Below, piece after piece: positions 6,149-13,723 of a stretch of 14,979 nucleotides of DNA. The notes beneath the pieces were generated by a model, which saw only the letters and a program-made list of their open reading frames with translations, had not been told where the DNA came from and ran no database searches. This DNA comes from Planctomycetaceae bacterium. GTDB lineage: Bacteria > Planctomycetota > Planctomycetia > Pirellulales > Thermoguttaceae. Made by a program: the position numbers and the translations under genes. The number at the start of each line of letters is the position of its first letter. Within the stretch, counting starts at the first letter, position 1. The stretch spans positions 1 through 14,979 of the forward strand of contig JAIROD010000030.1 of assembly GCA_031257725.1 (NCBI GenBank), in the 5' to 3' direction.

Positions 6149-7669
6149 AACTTTACCGATACCGTCATCGCGTAAAAGTTGCATACCAAGTTTTGATGCC
6201 TCTTCACGAATTGTTGTTGCGTTTGCCCGATCTTGAATCAATTTACGAATGGAAGGTTCAACCGTTAAAAGTTCAAAAAGTCCGATTCGTTCATGATAAC
6301 CGCTTTGTCGGCAAAATTCACAGCCCGTTCCTTTTTTGTACGTTCCCGATGTATCAATAGGAAGTCCGATTCGTAACAATTCATCACCCGGTTCGTAAAG
6401 AACAGAACATTGCGGACAATTCTTTCGGACTAAACGTTGCGCTAATACGGCAATCAAAGAACTGGCAACAAGATAAGGTTCAATCCCAAGATCAAGAAGC
6501 CGCGTAATTGCTCCGGCGGCATCGTTAGTATGCAAGGTTGAAAAAACCATGTGACCTGTCAAGGCGGCTTGAATTGCCATAATCGCGGTTTCCTGATCTC
6601 GAATTTCTCCAACCATAATAATATCAGGGTCTTGACGTAAAATGTTACGTAATCCGCGTGCAAAAGTCAAACCTTTCTTTTCGTTAATTTGTGTTTGACT
6701 AATTCCTTCGAGTTGATATTCGATGGGGTCTTCCAACGTGAGTGCATTGCGGTCAACAGTATTGATTGCCTGAAGTGCGGCATAAAGTGTGGTGCTTTTA
6801 CCGGAACCGGTTGGACCCGTTACGAGAATGAGACCATGTTCCAGATGAACCAATTCACGGAATTTTTGTAAATTCTCTTTGTCCATGCCGAGTTGATCAA
6901 GCGTGTATAATCGTGCGCTTTTATCGAGAAGCCGTAATACGACACGTTCACCATGACTTGACGGAAGTGAAGCAATCCGTAAATCAATGAGCCGATCTCC
7001 CATCTGGACAGTGGCGCGACCGTCTTGAGGAAGCCGTTTTTCCGCAATATTCATGCGGCCAATAATTTTGATACGGCTTACTACTTCGTCCTGAAGTTTT
7101 TTAGGTAACCGAAATGTATCAAAAAGTACGCCGTCAATCCGAAATCGTACAACAAGTTCTTCTTCGGAGGGTTGAATATGAATATCCGACGCGCGGGCTT
7201 TAACGGCATCGAAAAAAATCAGGTTCACAAGACGAATGACCGGAGCGCGTCCCTGGGTATCCAGAAGGTCTTCACGGGGGCTAATCTTCTCAATATCCGC
7301 AAGAACGGATTCTCGGTCAAGCGTTTCGACAAGGTCTTGCGTTTGACTTTCCTGTTGCTGATAAGCAGTATTTATCGCTGCAACAATATGTGATGACCGC
7401 GCAAAAATCGGTTGAACGGGACGGTTCAGAAATCGTGAAACAACATCGAGAAGCGGATACGATTCGGATTTACCAACAAGAACCGGCAAAATTTCTGTTT
7501 CATCCGCAAGTCCAAGAAGACAATGTTGACGTGCAAAACGTATTGGAATTTTCCTAATAAACACCGCCGACGGAGGACGTTCCCCAATTCCGTGCAAAAA
7601 CTCCAACCCAAGCGATTCCGCAAGTATTTGAAGTTTTAAATCGGATTCGGAAAGAGGAACATCAGACAT
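6086..7669 (-). CDS. gspE: Type II secretion ATPase GspE
   Basis: This 527-residue hexameric ATPase of the cytoplasmic face powers pseudopilus assembly in type II secretion. The N-domain (about 1-130) is of the GspE/MshE type. The core contains Walker A GPTGSGKST (285-293), the aspartate box EDPIEY (313-318), a Walker B region ending in DPDIIMVGEIRD (347-358) and the histidine box GHMVFSTLHTND (372-383). A zinc-binding tetracysteine, C418/C421 and C450/C453, is intact. All catalytic elements are present. ATG 7669 starts 4 nt after the immunity-gene stop and has no clear Shine-Dalgarno sequence, so translation may depend on coupling. gspF and the pseudopilin genes, often next to gspE, do not follow here: the next gene is convergent and overlaps by 63 bp. 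PilB of type IV pili is the main alternative, but the adjacent secretin and GspL/M-like genes favour GspE. Confidence 0.93.
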   Translation of the reverse strand: MSDVPLSESDLKLQILAESLGLEFLHGIGERPPSAVFIRKIPIRFARQHCLLGLADETEILPVLVGKSESYPLLDVVSRFLNRPVQPIFARSSHIVAAINTAYQQQESQTQDLVETLDRESVLADIEKISPREDLLDTQGRAPVIRLVNLIFFDAVKARASDIHIQPSEEELVVRFRIDGVLFDTFRLPKKLQDEVVSRIKIIGRMNIAEKRLPQDGRATVQMGDRLIDLRIASLPSSHGERVVLRLLDKSARLYTLDQLGMDKENLQKFRELVHLEHGLILVTGPTGSGKSTTLYAALQAINTVDRNALTLEDPIEYQLEGISQTQINEKKGLTFARGLRNILRQDPDIIMVGEIRDQETAIMAIQAALTGHMVFSTLHTNDAAGAITRLLDLGIEPYLVASSLIAVLAQRLVRKNCPQCSVLYEPGDELLRIGLPIDTSGTYKKGTGCEFCRQSGYHERIGLFELLTVEPSIRKLIQDRANATTIREEASKLGMQLLRDDGIGKVLSGRTTIDEIARVASRAVVE

Positions 7670-7673
7670 TTTA

Positions 7674-8219
7674 CTATAACCATGCTTTATTCGATCTTTT
7701 TATATCCATATATGGCGAAGGAAAATTTTCTTCAATAAAAATTTTTTCCGGAAATGCAATTTTATTTAAATCCAAGTCAATTTGAGAACCGAAATACATA
7801 TAATAATCGTAGCCAAAATGTAGATATGTTCCTTTTGAACCTCTAAAAAAACAACTGAAATTTCCTCTTAAACATGCTCTGATCAGTATATTCATATCCT
7901 GCCATGTACATTTTTTTCCTGAAATTAAACTGTCATTAAACTCTTCAGTAATACTGTAGTATTGTGTTGCAGTAAAAAAGTCTGATATCATTTTTCTTGC
8001 CGAACATTGTAGAATATTCATTGATTTTATTTTCAGGTGTAATAGTAATAGGCGGACTGTTTCACAATATACGTCTTCAACCTGAAAGTAATCTAATGTA
8101 GTAAAGATTTTACCATCATAGACTTTCCCGATATCACTGATTGCAATCCATTCTTTTTTAGTGAAAAAACCGTTTGCGTCGCGGTATTTCGGATCGTACT
8201 TGGTAATGCGAAGTTGCAT
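7674..8219 (-). CDS. Probable immunity protein for the adjacent RHS toxin
   Basis: This 181-residue soluble protein has no signal peptide or membrane segment, as expected of a cytoplasmic antidote. I do not recognise a named family with certainty. The opening (MQLRITKYDP, then EWIAISDIGK) recalls small proteins found beside polymorphic toxins, which is a memory-based impression. Position is the main evidence: ATG 8219 lies 3 nt after the toxin stop, on the same strand, with a good AGGAGA site at 8227-8232 (7 nt spacing). The DNA is strikingly AT-rich (27-28% GC in two sampled lines, against 48% in a sampled gspE line), a common sign of an acquired immunity gene. The C-terminal half is rich in aromatic and acidic residues (FGYDYYMYFGSQIDLD), which could suit binding to a basic toxin. 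The TAG stop is followed by only four bases before gspE. Confidence 0.65.
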   Translation of the reverse strand: MQLRITKYDPKYRDANGFFTKKEWIAISDIGKVYDGKIFTTLDYFQVEDVYCETVRLLLLHLKIKSMNILQCSARKMISDFFTATQYYSITEEFNDSLISGKKCTWQDMNILIRACLRGNFSCFFRGSKGTYLHFGYDYYMYFGSQIDLDLNKIAFPEKIFIEENFPSPYMDIKRSNKAWL

Positions 8220-8222
8220 TTG

Positions 8223-9575
8223 TTAATCTCCTATTCGGTTTATATTTCCATTTCCATCATCACTATACGTTCCTGTTCGCTTGTTAGGATTGTCAATATC
8301 CTTGGGATTATTGGCACCTTTCCATGTACCACCACAATGTCCATCTTTATCATAAGACACATATCTTGGTTCTGCACCTTTTCCTCTGTCATAAATAGTT
8401 TCGCCATGACGGCTGCGCTCATTTAGTTTTTTCCATCCGCCAGCTTTAGCCACATTCTTAGCATCAGCAGGAGAAAGACGTTTTACAATATTACAAACAA
8501 CTTTCCGACATTTGTTAGCAGCTCCAGCTCCACCTGGAATAAAAGGAAATGCAGTCGCAACTACGTCCAAAGCAACACCACCACTATCGAGTCCCAAATC
8601 TTTCCAACCTTCACCTGTTGAAACAATTTTACAAATATCACAACCGACTTCAGATAGTCCAATACCGATATTAGCAATATCCCATATTGTTTCAACAACT
8701 TCCCCCATAGGGTCTTGATGAATAATCGGCGAATTATTTACATACCGATACAGATTAACATCTTCGGCGTCATAATCGATAGGGTCACGGTTTATGAAAC
8801 GTCCCATTGCCGGATCATAATCGCGTCGCCGATAATGCATTATACCGGTTCTGGTATCGTAAGTTTGACCGGTAAATGTTCGATTCCATGCAAAATCGGA
8901 AGCTGTTTTCTGTGTCATATCCGGTTCATGAAATGTTGGGTTTCCAAATGCAGAATAATTGATACGTTCCTGCACAACACCCATAGGATTGGCTGTTGCA
9001 ACAACATTCCAATTCGGATCAGGCAGAGAATAAAACCGTTGACCGTTTTGCTCTCGACAAACTAGATCATCGATATGACGTTGGCCCCAGACATTTGTTG
9101 TAATTTCAGTACCGGTACGTGATTCCAATTCCTGCCAATTTTCGTTGTAGTGATATTCTGTCCGTACCCCATTTGCAATAGCAGCAACACGTTGCCCCAA
9201 GCCGTTATACTCGTACTGAACAAGAACATTTCCATTTTCGTCACAAACTTTAACCGGACGATTCCAGGCATCATAGACAGTCGTCTGAGTTGTACCGGTT
9301 TTCGGTGAAGGTGCCGACGTGATATTACCATTGTTATCATGTTCAACCGGAGTACTTGAAGTGACTACCGAAGTCTGACTCACCGGAACATATCTTGTTA
9401 GAAGAAATGCATCAGCAATAGTATGTACCGTAAAAAAAGTTAAAATAATACACGAAATCCCCCAAAGGATTGGTATTAACAAAATTGACCATTTACGGGA
9501 TTTTTGTTGGTGAGTACTATTGATAATTCGCTGTTTCCGTGTCTTACGTTGCCGATTCTGTTTTGATTTTGACAT
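8223..9575 (-). CDS. Short RHS-repeat polymorphic toxin with N-terminal membrane anchor
   Basis: This 450-residue protein has four parts. (1) A highly basic tail (1-28) is followed by one transmembrane helix (about 29-51), suggesting N-in/C-out topology. (2) A short run of YD/RHS repeats (about 75-240) includes YEYNGLGQRVAAI. (3) The RHS core end signature covers RRRDYDPAMGRFINRDPIDY and the final DPMG (288-291), the DPxG motif where RHS proteins release their toxin tip. (4) The tip (292-450) has a hydrophobic, Gly-rich pretoxin linker (334-352) and a compact C-terminal domain (about 367-450) with RHG around H390, DKDGHCGGTWKG (409-420) and terminal NRIGD. This last domain resembles Ntox21-type RNase toxins from memory; that assignment is tentative. 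The protein is far shorter than usual RHS proteins (over 1000 residues). A GAGGT site at 9585-9589 supports ATG 9575. Confidence 0.85.
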   Translation of the reverse strand: MSKSKQNRQRKTRKQRIINSTHQQKSRKWSILLIPILWGISCIILTFFTVHTIADAFLLTRYVPVSQTSVVTSSTPVEHDNNGNITSAPSPKTGTTQTTVYDAWNRPVKVCDENGNVLVQYEYNGLGQRVAAIANGVRTEYHYNENWQELESRTGTEITTNVWGQRHIDDLVCREQNGQRFYSLPDPNWNVVATANPMGVVQERINYSAFGNPTFHEPDMTQKTASDFAWNRTFTGQTYDTRTGIMHYRRRDYDPAMGRFINRDPIDYDAEDVNLYRYVNNSPIIHQDPMGEVVETIWDIANIGIGLSEVGCDICKIVSTGEGWKDLGLDSGGVALDVVATAFPFIPGGAGAANKCRKVVCNIVKRLSPADAKNVAKAGGWKKLNERSRHGETIYDRGKGAEPRYVSYDKDGHCGGTWKGANNPKDIDNPNKRTGTYSDDGNGNINRIGD

Positions 9576-9648
9576 GATACTTGTACCTCATTTGTCTAAA
9601 ACGTGAAGTGGAAAACTGGAATCCGTTCCGTCAAAAATCCATTTGGAG

Positions 9649-9654
9649 AGTATA
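9649..9654 (-). promoter_or_regulatory. Possible -10 box for the toxin/immunity pair
   Basis: On the minus strand TATACT lies about 74 nt before the toxin start, in the 136-bp gap (9576-9711) after gspD. There is no good -35 at the right distance: a perfect TTGACA (9687-9692) is 32 nt away, too far. The gap holds nothing else except the A tract at 9701-9711 and one copy of the flanking 9-nt repeat. Confidence 0.25.
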
Positions 9655-9700
9655 TTTTACTAGAAAACAGAAACGCATGGAATACATGTCAAGAGGGAGG

Positions 9701-9711
9701 AAAAAAAAAAA
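9701..9711. other. A11/T11 homopolymer directly after the gspD stop
   Basis: Eleven A residues on the plus strand (T11 on the coding strand of gspD) abut the gspD TAA stop (9712-9714). A U-run after a stop suggests a terminator remnant, but no stable hairpin precedes it, so I do not call an intrinsic terminator. Confidence 0.5.
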
Positions 9712-12375
9712 TTATTCCATTACCAGTGGTCGGCTTTGCGGTAGTGTTGCTCGGATTTGTGCGGAGCGGGCATCTTGATCCGATAAATATTTCAAGTCTT
9801 TGAATTTATCGTCACGCAAAATAATTGGTTTCAAAAATACAAACAATGATGTACTCTTTTTATTATCGTTTTCGGTCGAAGCAAGATATTTGAGAATGGG
9901 TATTTTGTCCAGAAACGGTAATCCGGTTCGCCCCGATTCAATATCGCGACGATTAAGCCCGCCGACAATAACGGTATAACCATCAGGAATTGTTACAACA
10001 CTGGAAACCTGATCAATATGACGCGGAGGCGGAAGATTCGCATTGGTTGCGGAAGAACCAAAATTACTGAACTCCACCGCAAACTCCAATTGGAGTTGTT
10101 CACTGTCTCCGATGTGTGGAGTTACGACAATTGTTGTTCCCGCATCTTGATTACCGCCGAGACTTGTTGATTGAACGACCTGCGACGAATTAACACTTGT
10201 ATAAGGAATACTTTGTACACTTTGAAGCCGACCTTCTTCATTATCGTTAATTAAAAGACGCGGCGACGCAATAACTTTAGCGCGGGAATTACTGGACAGC
10301 GCACGAACAATCACGTCCGCAGTATCGGGATCGACCAATGTTCCATTAAAACCAAGACCGGGTAACAATGCCAATGCGCCGCTCACCGGATCAGGGGTAC
10401 TTAAACCAAAAGAACTAAATCCGAACAAACGCTTGTCCCCTTTCCGGTCGCCGCCGCTGATTTCAACTCCAAGCATAAAATCATTACTTGTATCAAGAGT
10501 TACGATTTTTGCTTCGATCAATACCTGCGGACTGCGCCGGTCAAGAAATTTAATTAACGTTGCATAATGTTCCTGAATCTGCGGTTCGGCAACAACAATA
10601 ATTGTATTTGTTTTCGTATCGGCGGTAATCCGAACATCGGTATCGAGTAATGCACTCAACATACTTACCGGCGCACCTTCCTGTAACGAAGTATTCGTTT
10701 GTGTTTCTGATGATGTTGATGCAGCGGTTACTGGTGTTGGTGATACGGTTCCTTCTGCCGGAACATCAGGCGTGAGTTGCGGAAGCGGCGCGTCCGGCTT
10801 TAAGGGAAATGTTACAGCTCCGCCAATATGGTTAAACGATTCCAGAGAACCGGGCAAAGTTTTTCGTAACGAATCACGGTCACGCATTGGCGGACTAAAA
10901 CCGGTTCCCTGACGCAATGCTGTTAATGTTGTCATTACTTCATCGACCGTTGTATTATTCAGTTTATAGAATTGAATCGGACTTTGTTTTTGCGCCGCAG
11001 GAATATTCATACGCTTAACAATTTCCGTAATCTGCTGATGAATTTCCTTTGTCGCCGAAACAACAAGAGAATTATCGTTGCGATTGATAACAGAGCGATA
11101 AGCGATTTTTTCCTGAAGAGGATCAAGCATACTCTTCACCAAAGTATCAATATCACGGGCATCGATATATTGAAACGTGTAGAGTTCTGTCGTTTGGTTT
11201 GATGGGACATCAAGACTGTCGATTAACTGTTTCGTCATAACAATATCTTCGGCAAGTCCGGTTAGAATCAATTGATTGGTTCGCGGATCGGAGGTGATAT
11301 TGATTTTGACTGCGGTTGCCGCCGTACCGCCTGCCAGACTTCGTGCTTGTAAAATTGCCGTAATCTGACGGCTCAACGCCGCAGCATCAATATTTTTAAC
11401 TTCGAGAAATTCCGTTTTGATGGTCGGTTTGGGAACATCCAATGTTTTAATGAGTTCTGTTACTTTAATAACGTTGGCGGCATAGTCGGAAACAATTAAC
11501 GTATTCGATTCCTTAACTGGTGTACATAAACTGCCCTGCGGAGTTAAAAACGGCTGAATCAATTGTTGTACTTGTGTTACGTCTGCATGTTCCAGTGTGA
11601 AAATCTGCATCACCGGTGTTGCCCCGCCGCGCTCTTTTAATACTTGTTGCGCATTGCCCTGCGGTGCCAATGTTCCAAGTTGCGCAACAGGAATAATTCG
11701 TTTCCAACCTTGAACATCCGCATCAACAATCGTCAATTCCTTCATCTTTAACGCACTTTGAAGTACCTGCATAAGCGAATCAACCGGAATATCTCCGGTT
11801 GTCCGAATCCGAATTTTCTTATTGGCAATCGCTTCATCAAAAAGAATTTTCAATTGTAATCGTTGCGAAATATATTCTACCAAAACTTCCAAATCCACTT
11901 CATTCGGAAAATTAAGTTGAACAAGTTCTTCATCGGCATTTTTCTGTTGCGGAATATGTTGAGGCGGAGGAAGTGGTCGAAGTACCGGTGCAGGAGCAAC
12001 CGGAACTGCCGGTTGGTTCGGCGGTCTTATGGGCGGTGCAGGAACATTGAGTTGCGAAGCAGGAACAGGAGGATTTTGCGCAACAATATAATGTCTGTTT
12101 TGTTGAACCGGTTGATTGGGAACAAACTGAATTTTGGCTCCCTGTTGTACCGGCTCAAATTGAATAGGTTGATTGCCGTTTGATTGTCCGCCGTCGGTTT
12201 GTGCAGTCAGGAAAACACGCGGAGGAGTTACATTATTAGGTGCATAAAGTTGACGTTGCGGCGGAAGAGAATAAGGGTAAGGATATTGCGGATAGGAAGT
12301 TTGCGGATATTGAGCGCAAAGAGGATACGTTATTCCGCAAAATAATGAACAAATAATAAAACGAAATACAAACAT
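9712..12375 (-). CDS. gspD: Type II secretion outer-membrane secretin GspD
   Basis: This secretin, about 887 residues, forms the outer-membrane channel of the type II system. The signal peptide ends near PLCA-Q (residues 18-22, counted from ATG 12375). A long Pro/Gln-rich linker (about 22-145) follows, then an N0-like domain (about 152-225). Three secretin_N-type repeats start near 254, 320 and 400. A fourth (about 468-613) is split by a Pro/Ser/Thr-rich insertion (about 492-570). The C-terminal secretin domain (about 617-850) contains VLIEAKI, IASPRLLINDNEEG, TTIVVTPHI and the signature LPFLDKIPILKYL (819-831). The start is ambiguous: in-frame TTG 12387 would add four residues (MSRK) to the n-region, and neither codon has a good ribosome site. 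The gene lies about 20 nt downstream of the TPR lipoprotein gene, in the same operon. Length and the extra N-repeat exceed the classic proteobacterial GspD (about 650-700). Confidence 0.92.
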   Translation of the reverse strand: MFVFRFIICSLFCGITYPLCAQYPQTSYPQYPYPYSLPPQRQLYAPNNVTPPRVFLTAQTDGGQSNGNQPIQFEPVQQGAKIQFVPNQPVQQNRHYIVAQNPPVPASQLNVPAPPIRPPNQPAVPVAPAPVLRPLPPPQHIPQQKNADEELVQLNFPNEVDLEVLVEYISQRLQLKILFDEAIANKKIRIRTTGDIPVDSLMQVLQSALKMKELTIVDADVQGWKRIIPVAQLGTLAPQGNAQQVLKERGGATPVMQIFTLEHADVTQVQQLIQPFLTPQGSLCTPVKESNTLIVSDYAANVIKVTELIKTLDVPKPTIKTEFLEVKNIDAAALSRQITAILQARSLAGGTAATAVKINITSDPRTNQLILTGLAEDIVMTKQLIDSLDVPSNQTTELYTFQYIDARDIDTLVKSMLDPLQEKIAYRSVINRNDNSLVVSATKEIHQQITEIVKRMNIPAAQKQSPIQFYKLNNTTVDEVMTTLTALRQGTGFSPPMRDRDSLRKTLPGSLESFNHIGGAVTFPLKPDAPLPQLTPDVPAEGTVSPTPVTAASTSSETQTNTSLQEGAPVSMLSALLDTDVRITADTKTNTIIVVAEPQIQEHYATLIKFLDRRSPQVLIEAKIVTLDTSNDFMLGVEISGGDRKGDKRLFGFSSFGLSTPDPVSGALALLPGLGFNGTLVDPDTADVIVRALSSNSRAKVIASPRLLINDNEEGRLQSVQSIPYTSVNSSQVVQSTSLGGNQDAGTTIVVTPHIGDSEQLQLEFAVEFSNFGSSATNANLPPPRHIDQVSSVVTIPDGYTVIVGGLNRRDIESGRTGLPFLDKIPILKYLASTENDNKKSTSLFVFLKPIILRDDKFKDLKYLSDQDARSAQIRATLPQSRPLVME

Positions 12376-12393
12376 CTTTCGACTCAATGAATA

Positions 12394-13134
12394 TTATAAC
12401 GTTAAAGGAGAAGGAGGTGCCAAAGTTGGTATTGAACTTGGGTATCGAGGAATATTCGGAGCCGGCGGTAAAACCGGAACAGGAATTGATGTTGGAGGCG
12501 GATTGGAAGGTATTGTTGACGGATCGGAAATAAACGAAACAGGAAGTGTCTCGTTGGATATTTTTCCGCAGGCAATCTGTTCTTTTGCCCATGAAACCCA
12601 ATCGGGACGTGTATCAATAAAGATAAGTTGTTCCAATAAATCACGTGTCCGCAGGGCCGATTTATCCTGACACCAATGAACACGTGCTAAATTCCCGACT
12701 ACTTCAGGATGATTCGGACATAAAATATTAGCCATTTCATAAGCATCAACCGCTTGTTCCAATTTCCCGACCCGTTCCATCACCAAACCGAGATTATTGT
12801 ACGGTTCGCCGCGTTGCGGCATCACTTTCGCGGCGTATTCAAATTCCCACGCGGCAAGATAATTTTTACCTTGATCAAAATAAAGCCGTCCGAGATTATT
12901 GTGTGCGGGACCGAAATCGACATCCTTAATTAATGATTCTTTAAAATGTTTTTCCGCTTTGTCTAATTTTCCTTTTGCCAACGCTTCGAGACCATGCTGA
13001 TTGTGTTTCGCAGCGGCTTCGGGATCGCGGCGAGGATTTACCGTAACAGTTTCATATTTCGGCGTAGTAACACTGTCAGCAGCACAACCGACTGCCGTCA
13101 AAATGATCAGGAGTAAAAAAATTTTGTCACGCAT
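12394..13134 (-). CDS. TPR lipoprotein in the type II secretion cluster
   Basis: This protein of about 246 residues begins with a lipoprotein-type signal (MRDKIFLLLIILTAVGC, Cys 17), so it is probably exported and lipid-anchored. Residues about 37-150 form three tetratricopeptide repeats, recognisable from HNQHGLEALAKGKLDKAEKHF, FGPAHNNLGRLYFDQGKNYL and GEPYNNLGLVMERVGKLEQA. The C-terminal 45 residues are Pro/Ser-rich and unstructured (PSNPPPTSIPVPVLPPAP), like the N-terminal linker of GspD. Position directly before gspD suggests a PilF/pilotin-like helper in secretin assembly, an inference from TPR lipoproteins such as PilF that assist secretins. ATG 13134 is chosen because it gives a proper signal peptide; the in-frame GTG 13158 would prefix eight residues. 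Neither has a clear ribosome site. The roughly 60 bp upstream shows nothing I can support. Confidence 0.8.
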   Translation of the reverse strand: MRDKIFLLLIILTAVGCAADSVTTPKYETVTVNPRRDPEAAAKHNQHGLEALAKGKLDKAEKHFKESLIKDVDFGPAHNNLGRLYFDQGKNYLAAWEFEYAAKVMPQRGEPYNNLGLVMERVGKLEQAVDAYEMANILCPNHPEVVGNLARVHWCQDKSALRTRDLLEQLIFIDTRPDWVSWAKEQIACGKISNETLPVSFISDPSTIPSNPPPTSIPVPVLPPAPNIPRYPSSIPTLAPPSPLTL

Positions 13135-13192
13135 AGGTGTCAATGGAAACAAAGCCACGATAACAAGTGAGACAATTTCGCTAATGCGTATA

Positions 13193-13723
13193 TTAAGGAG
13201 AATAGATAGTATTTGTCAAGACCAATTCTGCATTCCAGATTTCGGGACCGGTTTCTGATACGGTTGATCGCGGAGCGTGGAGACGTAACTCTATTGTTTC
13301 CAAATGGTTCTGTGTCGAAACCGCATGGAGAAAACGAATCAATTGTTCCATTGTTACCTCCCGAAATTCGAGATGCGACGGCTGTTCCAGAAAAGGAGTT
13401 TTTTCAAATCGTTTGGCAGAACGTGGTTCAATCCGCACCAATTTTCCGGCTGGAATCTCTGCCTGAACCATCGCAGATTCTACAGATTGCGCAATTTGCG
13501 CAGTTGAACTCATGTTGCCGGAAATCAATTCCGGCTTCTTTTTGAGTTCAAGAATCCGCCGCGACAATTCCCGACACGTTTGAGCATTCTCTGCCGCTTC
13601 CGATGCCCCGCGTTGCAAACGTCCTAATTCTCCATAAAGAAAAAAAACAAGAATCACCAAACCGGTTAAAATCAGTAACGGCAAACGGATTTCCGGTAAC
13701 GTTAAAATTTTCGGTAGTTTCAT
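13193..13723 (-). CDS. GspM/PilO-like inner-membrane secretion protein
   Basis: This 176-residue bitopic protein has one transmembrane helix near the N-terminus (about residues 14-31), a coiled-coil-prone stretch (about 33-65, rich in E, R, A and L), and a small extracytoplasmic domain. The domain contains EFREVTMEQLIRFLHAV and ETIELRLHAP, resembling the ferredoxin-like fold of GspM/PilO. GspM partners GspL in the inner-membrane platform that links the ATPase to the pseudopilus. The start ATG 13723 overlaps the gspL-like stop (ATGA) and has GGAGG at 13731-13735, 7 nt upstream, so it is translationally coupled. GspM-type proteins diverge strongly, so the call rests on topology, size and position directly after the gspL-like gene. 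PilO or GspN-like are alternatives. Confidence 0.7.
   Translation of the reverse strand: MKLPKILTLPEIRLPLLILTGLVILVFFLYGELGRLQRGASEAAENAQTCRELSRRILELKKKPELISGNMSSTAQIAQSVESAMVQAEIPAGKLVRIEPRSAKRFEKTPFLEQPSHLEFREVTMEQLIRFLHAVSTQNHLETIELRLHAPRSTVSETGPEIWNAELVLTNTIYSP

Noticed and set aside
9687..9692. Minus-strand TTGACA as the -35 of a toxin promoter
   Set aside because: The nearest good -10 (TATACT, 9649-9654) is 32 nt away; with 17-18 nt spacing only poor hexamers are found.
11863..12183. 106-codon plus-strand frame opposite gspD
   Set aside because: It is antisense to the Pro/Gln-rich and N0 coding region of gspD, is Arg/Asn-rich and low-complexity, and has no independent support.
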